NCBI RefSeq assembly: GCF_020217185.1
Contig: NZ_JAIWNX010000173.1
Span: 1 to 10,000 of the forward strand
Direction: 5' to 3'
Source of the DNA: Asticcacaulis sp.
GTDB taxonomy: Bacteria > Pseudomonadota > Alphaproteobacteria > Caulobacterales > Caulobacteraceae
Length of the DNA: 10,000 bases
The position numbers were made by a program, and so were the translations under genes. Within the stretch, counting starts at the first letter, position 1. Every line of letters begins with the position of its first letter. The notes below the pieces were generated by a model that saw only the letters and a list, made by a program, of their open reading frames with translations, was not told the DNA's origin and did not search any database. This document shows, piece by piece, positions 1 through 5,615 of the stretch.

Positions 1-384
1 GTGAAATTCGTCGAAAATGACGCAGCCAATGCCTTCCAGCGCCGGATCATCGACGATCAGCCGCGAAAACACCCCTTCGGTGACGACTTCGATGCGCGTC
101 TGTTTCGACACCCGGCTGTCGCCACGAACGCGGTAGCCGACTGTCTGGCCCACGGGTTCGCTTAAAACCTCAGCCATACGCATGGCCGCCGCCCGCGCCG
201 CCAGCCGGCGCGGCTCCAGCATCACGATCTTTTGCCCGGCCAGCCACGCCTCATCGAGCAGGGCCAGAGGCACGCCCGTCGTCTTCCCCGCCCCCGGCGG
301 CGCGATCAGTATGGCGGTCGTGCGCTCAGCCAGAAAGGCCCTCAGCGGCGCAAAAATCTCTTCAATGGGCAGCATATGCCTCAT
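1..384 (-). CDS. hrpB: ATP-dependent helicase HrpB, N-terminal part (runs off the left edge)
   Basis: Only the first 128 codons are present, against roughly 800 or more in the family. The visible part is the first RecA-like domain of a DEAH/RHA-type superfamily 2 helicase. Walker A is PPGAGKTT at residues 29-36, motif Ia is LEPRRLAARAAAM, then comes VGYRVRG, then the TEGVFSR segment, and Walker B is DEFH at 125-128, the last four codons before the edge. The DEFH form together with LEPRRLAAR is typical of HrpB rather than HrpA. HrpB proteins bind ATP and nucleic acid in the cytoplasm; their physiological role is poorly defined. Start: an in-frame TAG at 385-387 bounds the frame. ATG at 384 has GGAG a few bases upstream. 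ATG at 375 gives MLPIEE, closer to the usual HrpB N-terminus, and has GAGG three bases ahead. I list the longer form. The gene is divergent from the permease at 568. Family call is firm; exact start is not. Confidence 0.9.
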   Translation of the reverse strand, partial: MRHMLPIEEIFAPLRAFLAERTTAILIAPPGAGKTTGVPLALLDEAWLAGQKIVMLEPRRLAARAAAMRMAEVLSEPVGQTVGYRVRGDSRVSKQTRIEVVTEGVFSRLIVDDPALEGIGCVIFDEFH

Positions 385-493
385 CTACTCCGATTTGGGG
401 CAAAGTGTGAGCGTCGTTTGTCGGCAATCCCAAACAGTTTGCAGACGCAAGGCGCGAAATGTGTAAATATATGTCGTTGCCAAAGCGACAAGA

Positions 494-507
494 TGACGTT
501 AGCGTCA
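494..507. promoter_or_regulatory. Inverted repeat in the hrpB/permease divergent region
   Basis: TGACG-TTAG-CGTCA is a perfect 5-bp inverted repeat with a 4-nt spacer, in the 183-bp gap between two divergent genes. It could be an operator or a small hairpin in the permease leader. No regulator is identified nearby, and a repeat this short can arise by chance. No convincing -35/-10 pair was found for either gene. TTGCAG (439-444) followed by TAAATA (464-469) is the best on the plus strand, but its 19-nt spacer is long. Confidence 0.3.
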
Positions 508-530
508 CGGTTTCGTTAAGGGTTTGCGTC

Positions 531-543
531 AGGGCGCAGCCCT
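531..543 (+). promoter_or_regulatory. Leader hairpin just upstream of the permease ribosome binding site
   Basis: AGGGC-GCA-GCCCT is a perfect 5-bp GC-rich stem with a 3-nt loop. It ends 15 bases before the GGGGGA Shine-Dalgarno (559-564) of the permease. It has no T tract, so it is not a terminator. If transcribed, it would sit in the 5' leader and could influence mRNA stability or ribosome access. Function is inferred from position only. Confidence 0.3.
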
Positions 544-567
544 TCTGTCGCACCATTTGGGGGACGC

Positions 568-2208
568 ATGTCCAATATATTTGCTCGGCTGGGCCTGAAA
601 AAGTCCATTGCCAAGATTCAGGCAGAAGCGGCCAAGAGTCCGCTCAAGCGCACGCTCGGCCCGATCAACCTCATGTCTCTGGGCGTCGGGGCCATTATCG
701 GCGCCGGCATCTTCGTCCTGACCGGACAGGTCGCCTCGGCCAATGCCGGTCCGGCGATCATGATTTCCTTCGTTGTGGCCGGTATAGCCTGTGCGCTTGC
801 CGGCCTTTGTTATGCCGAACTGTCTTCGACCATGCCGGTATCGGGCTCGGCCTATACCTATGCCTATGGCACTATGGGCGAAGTGTTCGCGTGGATCATG
901 GGCTGGCTGCTGGTGCTGGAATACGGCATTGCCGCTTCCACCGTCGCCGTCGGCTGGTCCGGCTATGTGGTCAGTCTCCTGGCGGATTTTGGCGTCCACC
1001 TGCCAGCCCTGGCCGGAGGTGACCCCTCGCACCCGGCGGCCATGTGGGCGACGCCGCTGGTTCAGGCGGTGGCCAATGACTCCGGCCACACCACCATGAT
1101 GATGACCGGCACCTTCAACCTGATTGCGGCCATCGGTATCGCTCTGGTAACCGGCCTGCTGGTTCTGGGCGTGTCGGAATCGGCCAATGTTAACAACGCC
1201 ATCGTTGTCCTGAAGATTATCGTGCTGCTGGCCTTCATCGCGGTGGGCGTCACCTATATCAATCCGGCCAACTGGCACCCCTTTATCCCTGAACCCACCG
1301 GCAATCAGGGCGAGTTCGGCATCAGCGGCATCTTCCGCGGTGCGGCCATCATCTTCTTCGCCTATGTCGGCTTCGAAGCCGTGTCCACCGCCGCCGCCGA
1401 AGCCAAGAACCCGTCGCGCGATGTGCCCGTCGGCATTCTGGGGGCGCTGATCATCTGTACGCTTATCTACATGGCCGTCGCCGCCGTCATGACCGGCGTC
1501 GTGCCGTACAAGGAACTGGCCAGCCCCGCCCCGATCGCGGTGGCTATCGACCGTATGGCGCTGACGTGGGCCAACTTCTCGGCCCCGTGGACGGAAACCG
1601 GCACGATGAACGCCATCAGCCTGCTGATCAAGATCGGCGCTGTGGCCGGTCTGTCGTCGGTGATGCTGGTCCTCTGCTTCGGTCAGACGCGTATCTTCTA
1701 CACCATGGCGCGCGACGGCCTGATCCCCGCCGTCTTCGCCAAGATCCACCCGAAGTTCCGCACGCCGTGGCTGGGCACCATCGTTCTGGGCATCATGATC
1801 GCCATTGCGGCCGCCTTCCTGCCGATCAGCCTGTTGGGTGATCTGGTGTCGCTGGGCACGGCGGTTGCCTTCTCGATCGTCTGCTTCTCGGTGATCTTCC
1901 TGCGTATTACCCACCCGGAAATGGAGCGTCCGTTCAAAGTGCCCGGTGGTATCTTCACGGCGGTCCTTGGCATTCTCGCCTGTCTGTTCCTCGCCTGGCA
2001 AAACTTTGCGCCGATGGTCGATCACGCCATGAAGGGCAATACCCTGCCGCTGACCATTCTGGTGGTCTATGCCATCGTCGGGGCACTGATCTATGCCCTC
2101 TATGGCTTCTGGCAGTCGAAGCTCGCCAAGGGTATCGACATTACCGAAGACACCGATCTGGCGTCGCCGGCCGAAGCCTTCGGCAAGGGCGTCGATGACG
2201 TGAAATAG
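568..2208 (+). CDS. APC-superfamily amino acid permease (YfnA / cationic amino acid transporter-like)
   Basis: This 546-aa inner-membrane protein resembles the CAT/YfnA branch of the amino acid-polyamine-organocation superfamily, secondary transporters that bring amino acids in with protons or by exchange. After a charged cytoplasmic N-terminus (about 1-33), TM1 carries the glycine-rich substrate-binding break GAGIF at 45-49. ELSSTMPVSGSAYTYAYG (84-101) is the usual TM2-TM3 signature. FFAYVGFEAVST (263-274) is TM6, followed by the conserved EAKNPSRDVP loop (278-287). TRIFYTMARDGLIP (374-387) is the loop after TM8. Hydrophobic segments continue to about residue 515, giving 12 or more helices, and the hydrophilic tail ends in a run of acidic residues. 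The start has a clear GGGGGA Shine-Dalgarno at 559-564. The gene stands alone: hrpB is divergent and a strong terminator follows. The substrate cannot be read from sequence; CAT-like members often take basic or broad-range amino acids. Confidence 0.9.
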   Translation: MSNIFARLGLKKSIAKIQAEAAKSPLKRTLGPINLMSLGVGAIIGAGIFVLTGQVASANAGPAIMISFVVAGIACALAGLCYAELSSTMPVSGSAYTYAYGTMGEVFAWIMGWLLVLEYGIAASTVAVGWSGYVVSLLADFGVHLPALAGGDPSHPAAMWATPLVQAVANDSGHTTMMMTGTFNLIAAIGIALVTGLLVLGVSESANVNNAIVVLKIIVLLAFIAVGVTYINPANWHPFIPEPTGNQGEFGISGIFRGAAIIFFAYVGFEAVSTAAAEAKNPSRDVPVGILGALIICTLIYMAVAAVMTGVVPYKELASPAPIAVAIDRMALTWANFSAPWTETGTMNAISLLIKIGAVAGLSSVMLVLCFGQTRIFYTMARDGLIPAVFAKIHPKFRTPWLGTIVLGIMIAIAAAFLPISLLGDLVSLGTAVAFSIVCFSVIFLRITHPEMERPFKVPGGIFTAVLGILACLFLAWQNFAPMVDHAMKGNTLPLTILVVYAIVGALIYALYGFWQSKLAKGIDITEDTDLASPAEAFGKGVDDVK

Positions 2209-2232
2209 GCCTTCTGAGGCTTGTAGTTTACC

Positions 2233-2264
2233 AAGGCTCCGGTCATATCTGGCCGGAGCCTTTT
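2233..2264 (+). terminator. Intrinsic terminator of the permease gene
   Basis: AAGGCTCCGG (2233-2242) pairs perfectly with CCGGAGCCTT (2253-2262) around a 10-nt loop, and T residues continue to 2264. It lies 25 bases after the permease stop and only 16 bases before the next start codon. That implies the downstream hydrolase gene depends on read-through or on a promoter inside the permease gene. Confidence 0.85.
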
Positions 2265-2280
2265 CATTGCCGGAAACCCG

Positions 2281-2970
2281 ATGACCGCTGCCCCCCCTAT
2301 CCGTCTGTTCGTCGCCCCCGTCACGCCGCTACAGCAGAACTGCACCGTCGTGTGGTGTACGAAAACGCAGAAAGCCGCCGTGATCGACCCCGGCGGCGAT
2401 ATCGAGCCGGTGCTGGCCGAAATAAAGCGGCGCGGCCTGACGGTTGAGAAAATCTGGGTGACGCATGGCCACGCCGACCACGCGGGCGGCACGCAGGCCC
2501 TGCATGAGGCGACGGGCGCACCCATCGAAGGTCCGCACGAAGGCGACCGCTTCTGGATCGAGCGCATCCCGGAAGACGCCAAGCGCTGGGGGATTTACGA
2601 CGCCCGCAGTTTCGAGCCGACGCGCTGGCTCACGCACGGCGACACAGTGACCTTGGGTGAAACCGAATGGCAGGTGATCCACTGCCCCGGCCATACGCCG
2701 GGCCATGTCATCTTCTACCACCCCGAAAGCCAGTTCGCTCAGGTGGGGGATATTCTGTTTCGCGGCTCGATCGGGCGTACCGATTTTCCGCGCGGCAACC
2801 ATGCCGACCTGATCAACGCCATCACCACGCGGCTTTGGCCGCTGGGGGATGTGCAGTTCGTCTGCGGCCACGGCCCGATGTCGAGTTTCGCAGCCGAACG
2901 CGCCCATAATCCGTTTGTCGGCGACCGCGTGATCGCGCAGTCGGCCCCCAATCGGTCGGGGCCGGGGTAA
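2281..2970 (+). CDS. Metallo-beta-lactamase-fold hydrolase (YcbL / glyoxalase II-like)
   Basis: This 229-aa cytoplasmic protein has no signal peptide. It has all the metal ligands of the MBL fold: THGHADH at 61-67 (H62, H64, D66, H67), H138 in CPGHTPGH, D157 in VGDILF and H197 in CGHGP. The FRGSIGRTDFPRGN segment (160-173) and the compact size match the YcbL group of glyoxalase II-like hydrolases, which bind two metal ions and cleave thioesters such as S-lactoylglutathione. The C-terminal substrate-binding helical domain of true glyoxalase II (GloB) is absent, so the physiological substrate is uncertain. The NPFVGDR end (210-216) is typical of the family; the last dozen residues are a variable tail. 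ATG at 2281 is preceded by a modest CGGAAA. The start lies just behind the permease terminator. Family is firm, substrate open. Confidence 0.9.
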   Translation: MTAAPPIRLFVAPVTPLQQNCTVVWCTKTQKAAVIDPGGDIEPVLAEIKRRGLTVEKIWVTHGHADHAGGTQALHEATGAPIEGPHEGDRFWIERIPEDAKRWGIYDARSFEPTRWLTHGDTVTLGETEWQVIHCPGHTPGHVIFYHPESQFAQVGDILFRGSIGRTDFPRGNHADLINAITTRLWPLGDVQFVCGHGPMSSFAAERAHNPFVGDRVIAQSAPNRSGPG

Positions 2971-2975
2971 TAGAA

Positions 2976-3001
2976 AAAGCCCCGTTTTGAAACGGGGCTT
3001 T
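2976..3001. terminator. Bidirectional intrinsic terminator between the MBL hydrolase and SCP2 genes
   Basis: AAAGCCCCGTTT (2976-2987) pairs perfectly with AAACGGGGCTTT (2990-3001) over a 2-nt gap, so the top base pairs would open to form the loop. On the plus strand, five bases after the hydrolase stop codon, it gives only about three Ts. On the minus strand the stem is followed by a longer T run (2978 down to 2974). It can therefore also end the SCP2 transcript arriving from the right, after that transcript has crossed the repeat at 3006-3112. Confidence 0.8.
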
Positions 3002-3005
3002 CGAG

Positions 3006-3112
3006 GGTTAGAGCGGATTTCGTGCAGATTGAACGAAATCCGCTCTAACCTTTGTTTTGTCGCGCATTTGATTCCGAAAACCGTTGCACACTTTTCGGAA
3101 TGCGCTCTAGCC
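3006..3112. repeat. Composite palindromic intergenic repeat (REP/MITE-like, 'TAGAGCG' type)
   Basis: The 107-bp element has two hairpin units. Unit 1 is an 18-bp perfect inverted repeat, GGTTAGAGCGGATTTCGT (3006-3023) against its complement (3033-3050), with a 9-nt loop. Unit 2 pairs ATTCCGAAAA (3071-3080) with TTTTCGGAAT (3092-3101); the flanking GCGCA (3062-3066) and GCGC (3102-3105) extend it across a 4-nt bulge. The outer ends are inverted copies with one difference: GGTTAGAGCG at 3006-3015 and CGCTCTAGCC at 3103-3112. From memory, sequences of this type (TAGAGCGCATTCCGAAAA...) are dispersed intergenic repeats in alphaproteobacteria; copy number here is not visible. The right end overlaps the last codon and the stop codon of the SCP2 gene. 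A GATTC site (GANTC, the CcrM methylation motif of Caulobacterales) lies at 3070-3074. Confidence 0.75.
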
Positions 3113-3412
3113 TTTGAGTAGCGGCACCAGCTTCTGGGCGATGCCCATATCGCCGATGATCTTCAGCTTGCCCTGCATGAAGGCCATCATCGGATCGAGC
3201 TGGCCCTGCGCCAGCGCCTTCAGGTTGTCGATGGAGACGACGACCGTCGTATCGGCGGGGCCGTCTTCGTTGGAGACGACGTTCGGCACATTGGCGGCAT
3301 TGATCAGGATCTTGCCATCGTCACCGAAGTCGAGCTTCACGATCTTGCCCAGACCGGAGTTTTCGCCCACAGCGGCGGTGATTTTTTGCGTAATGGCGGC
3401 CAGATCGGACAT
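3107..3412 (-). CDS. SCP2 sterol-binding domain protein
   Basis: A 101-aa protein that consists of a single SCP2 (sterol carrier protein 2) fold. The C-terminal half shows the family hallmarks: a TTVVVSIDNL strand-helix (55-64), then GQLDPMMAFMQGKLKIIGDMGIAQKL around 70-95, ending LLKG. Stand-alone SCP2 proteins have a hydrophobic tunnel that binds fatty acids, acyl-CoA or other lipids; the bacterial role is usually inferred to be lipid carriage in the cytoplasm. Two ATGs are possible, at 3418 and 3412. AGAGGA lies about 8 bases before 3412 but only about 2 before 3418, so 3412 (MSDLAAI) is preferred. An upstream extension of the frame to 4135 is only antisense shadow of the flavoprotein gene. 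The TAG stop and the final glycine codon lie inside the repeat ending at 3112. The gene is divergent from the flavoprotein gene across 126 bp. Confidence 0.9.
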   Translation of the reverse strand: MSDLAAITQKITAAVGENSGLGKIVKLDFGDDGKILINAANVPNVVSNEDGPADTTVVVSIDNLKALAQGQLDPMMAFMQGKLKIIGDMGIAQKLVPLLKG

Positions 3413-3490
3413 GGTCATTTCCTCTGAGTGTGTGTAAGGCGCTTGAGTTGACGCCGTCGGACTTGACCTTAACGGCAATTTTTTCAGACA

Positions 3491-3510
3491 CAAGCGTGAC
3501 CAAGCGTCAG
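3491..3510. repeat. Short tandem repeat in the SCP2/flavoprotein divergent gap
   Basis: CAAGCGTGAC and CAAGCGTCAG lie back to back, agreeing at 8 of 10 positions. They sit in the 126-bp gap that must hold both divergent promoters, so they could be paired binding half-sites. No clear -35/-10 pairs were identified in the gap, and a repeat this short may be chance. Confidence 0.25.
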
Positions 3511-3538
3511 GTCGCGGTAAATTTTTCGGGATAAGTCC

Positions 3539-4723
3539 ATGCGTAGCTTTGATGCGGTCATAATCGGGGCCGGTGCCGCCGGATTGATGTGCGGCATCGA
3601 AGCGGCAAAGCGCGGTCGCAAGGTGGTCGTCATCGACCATGCGCGGGCCCCGGCGGAGAAGATCCGCATTTCCGGCGGCGGGCGCTGCAACTTTACGCAC
3701 CTTGAGGCCGCGCCCAAACACTATCTGTCGCAAAACCCGCATTTCTGCAAATCGGCGCTGAAACGCTTCGGACCGTGGGATTTTCTCGACCGCGTCATCG
3801 CCCACAATATCCCCTATCATCACAAGACCGAAGGCCAGTTGTTCTGCGACCATTCGGCCAAAGACATTATCGACATGCTGCTGGGTGACTTGCGCGCCCA
3901 CGGCGGCGAACTGTGGCTGCAAAGCCCGGTGCAGGGGCTCGACAAGACGCCAGAGGGGTTTCGTCTGTCCCTGCCGGATGGCGTGATCGAGACGAGGAAG
4001 CTGGTGCTGGCCACTGGCGGGCTGTCCATCCCCAAGATGGGCGCGACGGGCCTTGCCTATGAGGTGGCGCAACGCTTCGGACATGGGCTGATTGGCCCGC
4101 GTGCGGGCCTCGTGCCCTTTACGTTGGGCGGACAAAAACTCGATTATATTTCAGGGCTTTCCGGCGTCTCTCTTCAGGCACGCGCCCGCATCGGTAAGAC
4201 GGTGTTTGAGGATGGATTCCTGTTTACCCACCGCGGCCTGTCGGGGCCAGCCATGTTGCAGATTTCCTCCTTCTGGACGCCGGGACAGACGGTGGAAATC
4301 GACCTCCTGCCGGGCACCGACGCCCTGGCCGTTTTGAAAGAGCGCCGCCAATCCACGCCGCGCCAGCATATCGGCAATGTTCTGCCCGACCTCGTGCCGG
4401 CGCGCCTCAGTGAGCGCATTCTGGAGGCCACGATTATCGCCCCTGAGACGCGCATTGCCGACCTTTCGGATAAGCGCTTAAGCGCGCTGACGGCCCTGAT
4501 GCAGCCGTGGGCGCTGATCCCCGACGGCACCGAAGGTTACCGCACCGCCGAGGTGACCGTGGGGGGGATTGACACCCGGCAAATCTCTTCGCAAACCATG
4601 GAAAGTCTGCTCTGTCCCGGCCTGTACGTTATTGGCGAAGCGCTGGACGTTACGGGCTGGCTGGGCGGCTATAATTTTCAGTGGGCCTGGTCTTCGGGCT
4701 GGGCCGCCGGTCAGGCGTTGTGA
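3539..4723 (+). CDS. HI0933/YhiN-family FAD-dependent flavoprotein (NAD(P)/FAD oxidoreductase)
   Basis: A 394-aa soluble protein of the usual length for this family. The N-terminal Rossmann motif GAGAAG at 10-15 binds the FAD ADP moiety, followed by the VVVID strand (29-33). KIRISGGGRCNFTH (41-54) is the family signature around the flavin. VLATGGLSIPKMGATGLAYEVAQRFGH (156-182) is the conserved second FAD-contacting segment, and the FTHRGLSGPAML motif is at 229-240. GEALDVTGWLGGYNFQWAWSSG (366-387) is the C-terminal FAD-closing motif. Members include YhiN and BaiN-like proteins; most have no proven substrate, so the reaction is left open. ATG at 3539 has GGGA (3528-3531) at good spacing. The gene ends with a TGA that directly abuts the TGA of a convergent gene, and no terminator is seen after it. 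Confidence 0.92.
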   Translation: MRSFDAVIIGAGAAGLMCGIEAAKRGRKVVVIDHARAPAEKIRISGGGRCNFTHLEAAPKHYLSQNPHFCKSALKRFGPWDFLDRVIAHNIPYHHKTEGQLFCDHSAKDIIDMLLGDLRAHGGELWLQSPVQGLDKTPEGFRLSLPDGVIETRKLVLATGGLSIPKMGATGLAYEVAQRFGHGLIGPRAGLVPFTLGGQKLDYISGLSGVSLQARARIGKTVFEDGFLFTHRGLSGPAMLQISSFWTPGQTVEIDLLPGTDALAVLKERRQSTPRQHIGNVLPDLVPARLSERILEATIIAPETRIADLSDKRLSALTALMQPWALIPDGTEGYRTAEVTVGGIDTRQISSQTMESLLCPGLYVIGEALDVTGWLGGYNFQWAWSSGWAAGQAL

Positions 4724-4885
4724 TCACCGCACAAGGAGGGCCAGACTGGCCAGCCAGGCCATACCCCCTAAAGTGCCGCTCCATAACGCAATCTGGACAG
4801 CCACCTGCATCATGGCCTTGCGGCGCTGCTCAGCCTTCTCAAAACGCTTTTTCCGATACTGTTTATCGGCCTGCATCCAGTTCAT
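4724..4885 (-). CDS. Small single-TM membrane protein, third gene of the XRE operon
   Basis: A 53-aa protein I do not recognise. Residues 1-24 are strongly charged and basic (KQYRKKRFEKAEQRRK), probably a helix. Residues about 27-51 are hydrophobic (QVAVQIALWSG...LASLALLV) and form one membrane helix, so positive charge predicts the N-terminus in the cytoplasm. The start is well fixed: the ATG at 4885-4883 overlaps the TGA of the upstream XRE gene as ATGA, and a strong GGAAGGAGG lies six bases upstream. A longer frame from 4927 would overlap the regulator and lacks this support. The four-base overlap implies translational coupling to the regulator. It may work with the four-TM protein at 5107-5580. 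The stop directly abuts that of the convergent flavoprotein gene. Real-gene call rests on coupling and RBS, not homology. Confidence 0.75.
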   Translation of the reverse strand: MNWMQADKQYRKKRFEKAEQRRKAMMQVAVQIALWSGTLGGMAWLASLALLVR

Positions 4886-5100
4886 CGGGAGCCTCCTTCC
4901 AGATAGAACAGGTCTTCGACACGACAATCGAGCACCTCGGCCATTTTGAGCGCCAGTAGGGTCGAAGGCACGAAGACCTCGTTTTCAATGGTATTGATTG
5001 TCTTGCGCGATACACCGGCCATCACGGCCAGATCGGCCTGCGTCAGATTGCGGGCTGAACGGATATCTTTCAGACGGTTTTTAAGCCTCACTTCGTGCAT
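4882..5100 (-). CDS. XRE-family helix-turn-helix transcriptional regulator
   Basis: A 72-aa one-domain DNA-binding protein of the Cro/C1 (HTH_3) type, close in build to the short YgzD-like regulators. LKNRLKDIRSARNLTQADLAVMAGVSRKTINTIENE covers residues 6-41: QADLAVMAGV is helix 2 and SRKTINTIENE the recognition helix. Then come STLLALKMAEVLDC and VEDLFYLE, the usual end of the fold. There is no sensor or dimerisation domain beyond this. It starts 6 bases after the stop of the four-TM gene, with GGGGATAGGG spanning that junction as a possible ribosome binding site, and its TGA overlaps the start of the 53-aa gene. Proteins this size normally bind short palindromes as dimers. The tandem 18-bp palindromes at 5571-5606, in the promoter of its own operon, are the obvious target, so autorepression is inferred. 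Confidence 0.92.
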   Translation of the reverse strand: MHEVRLKNRLKDIRSARNLTQADLAVMAGVSRKTINTIENEVFVPSTLLALKMAEVLDCRVEDLFYLEGGSR

Positions 5101-5106
5101 TGGGCC

Positions 5107-5580
5107 CTATCCCCGGTAAAGCCAGGCATAGATAAACGAATTGAGCGTGACCCCCGTTGCCAGCAGTAGCGGCAGGACGACGCGGGCATCCACCTGAGTA
5201 AAGAAGGTCGCCGCATAAACGGCTGCGACCGCCAGTAACAACCCCCAATATCCCCCTTGATAGGCGTATCTTGTGACATAGGCGGTGCGCTCGTCGTCGA
5301 TCAGTCGTGTCACCTGCCGGTTGCGTCGCAACCACGCCATCTGCACGAAAACGCCCGCCAGACTCGTCGCCCAGATCGGCCAACTGAGTGTCTGAATGAG
5401 GCTCCACTGTTGCGGGGACCAGCCGAAGAGGCCGGTCTGGTGTAAACCTTGCGAACCAATCCACGCAAAATAGGTAACGCCATTAATGGCCAGCAACAGA
5501 CGCCGCCAGAGTCTCTGTCTTTCGGCCTGCTCAATCCGCTTTTCATTATCCACGTCGGTTGCCCCAGAAATATAACCCAT
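5107..5580 (-). CDS. Four-TM membrane protein of unknown function, first gene of the XRE operon
   Basis: A 157-aa protein with four predicted helices at about 27-44, 59-84, 108-128 and 134-155. The charged N-terminus (DNEKRIEQAERQRLWRR) and the central loop RRNRQVTRLIDDERTAYVTRY (85-105) are positively charged, which puts both in the cytoplasm. The loop with DDERTAY before a GGYWGLL helix resembles small membrane proteins often found beside short XRE regulators, but I cannot assign a named family. No catalytic motif is visible. Start: ATG at 5580 has no Shine-Dalgarno and lies about where the predicted promoter would start transcription, so leaderless translation is plausible. The alternative is GTG at residue 10 (5553-5551), which has GGGG about nine bases upstream and would give 148 aa. 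The gene is first in an operon with the XRE regulator and a 53-aa TM protein. Confidence 0.8.
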   Translation of the reverse strand: MGYISGATDVDNEKRIEQAERQRLWRRLLLAINGVTYFAWIGSQGLHQTGLFGWSPQQWSLIQTLSWPIWATSLAGVFVQMAWLRRNRQVTRLIDDERTAYVTRYAYQGGYWGLLLAVAAVYAATFFTQVDARVVLPLLLATGVTLNSFIYAWLYRG

Positions 5581-5606
5581 AGGTTACATGTAACCCATGG
5601 GTGACA
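5571..5606 (-). promoter_or_regulatory. Tandem 18-bp palindromic operators over the XRE operon promoter and start codon
   Basis: Read on the minus strand, TGTCACCCATGGGTTACA (5606-5589) is followed without a gap by TGTAACCTATGGGTTATA (5588-5571). They agree at 15 of 18 positions, and each is a near-palindrome (one and two mismatched pairs). The junction also forms a perfect 14-bp palindrome, GGTTACATGTAACC (5582-5595). The second copy contains the ATG at 5580-5578. Two dimer sites on adjacent turns, placed between the -35 and the start codon, are classic repressor operators. The XRE protein encoded in the same operon is the inferred ligand. Confidence 0.75.
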
Positions 5607-5615
5607 TATCGTCAA
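5587..5615 (-). promoter_or_regulatory. Predicted promoter of the XRE operon
   Basis: TTGACG (5615-5610) is a good -35. A spacer of exactly 17 nt leads to TACATG (5592-5587), a weak -10 that lies in the palindrome junction. Transcription would start near 5580, which is the A of the first gene's ATG. The -10 is poor enough that another start site is possible. Confidence 0.45.

Noticed and set aside
182..519. Two plus-strand frames of about 95 codons opposite hrpB.
   Set aside because: They are opposite the helicase motifs and have no domain or Shine-Dalgarno of their own.
529..2025. A 498-codon open frame on the minus strand opposite the permease gene.
   Set aside because: It is an antisense shadow of a high-GC gene: composition dominated by Arg, Gly, Asp and His, no recognisable domain, while the plus-strand permease has strong family motifs and a good RBS.
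3413..3538. Promoters for the SCP2 and flavoprotein genes, from TTGACC (3463) and TTGACG (3448).
   Set aside because: Neither -35-like hexamer has an acceptable -10 at 16-18 bases, so no promoter was called.
3419..4135. N-terminal extension of the SCP2 frame to 4135.
   Set aside because: The extension lies antisense to the flavoprotein gene and shows no domain. The SCP2 domain begins at 3412 with a proper Shine-Dalgarno.
4739..4751. GGCCAG-A-CTGGCC inverted repeat just past the flavoprotein stop, considered as its terminator.
   Set aside because: One-base loop and no T tract, and it lies inside the 53-aa coding sequence.
4886..4927. Longer start for the 53-aa protein at 4927.
   Set aside because: It would overlap the XRE coding region by 46 bases and ignores the ATGA overlap and the strong GGAGG before 4885.
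5081..5464. Arg- and Gly-rich 127-codon minus-strand frame overlapping the XRE and four-TM genes.
   Set aside because: Out-of-frame overlap of two better supported genes, no RBS, no domain.
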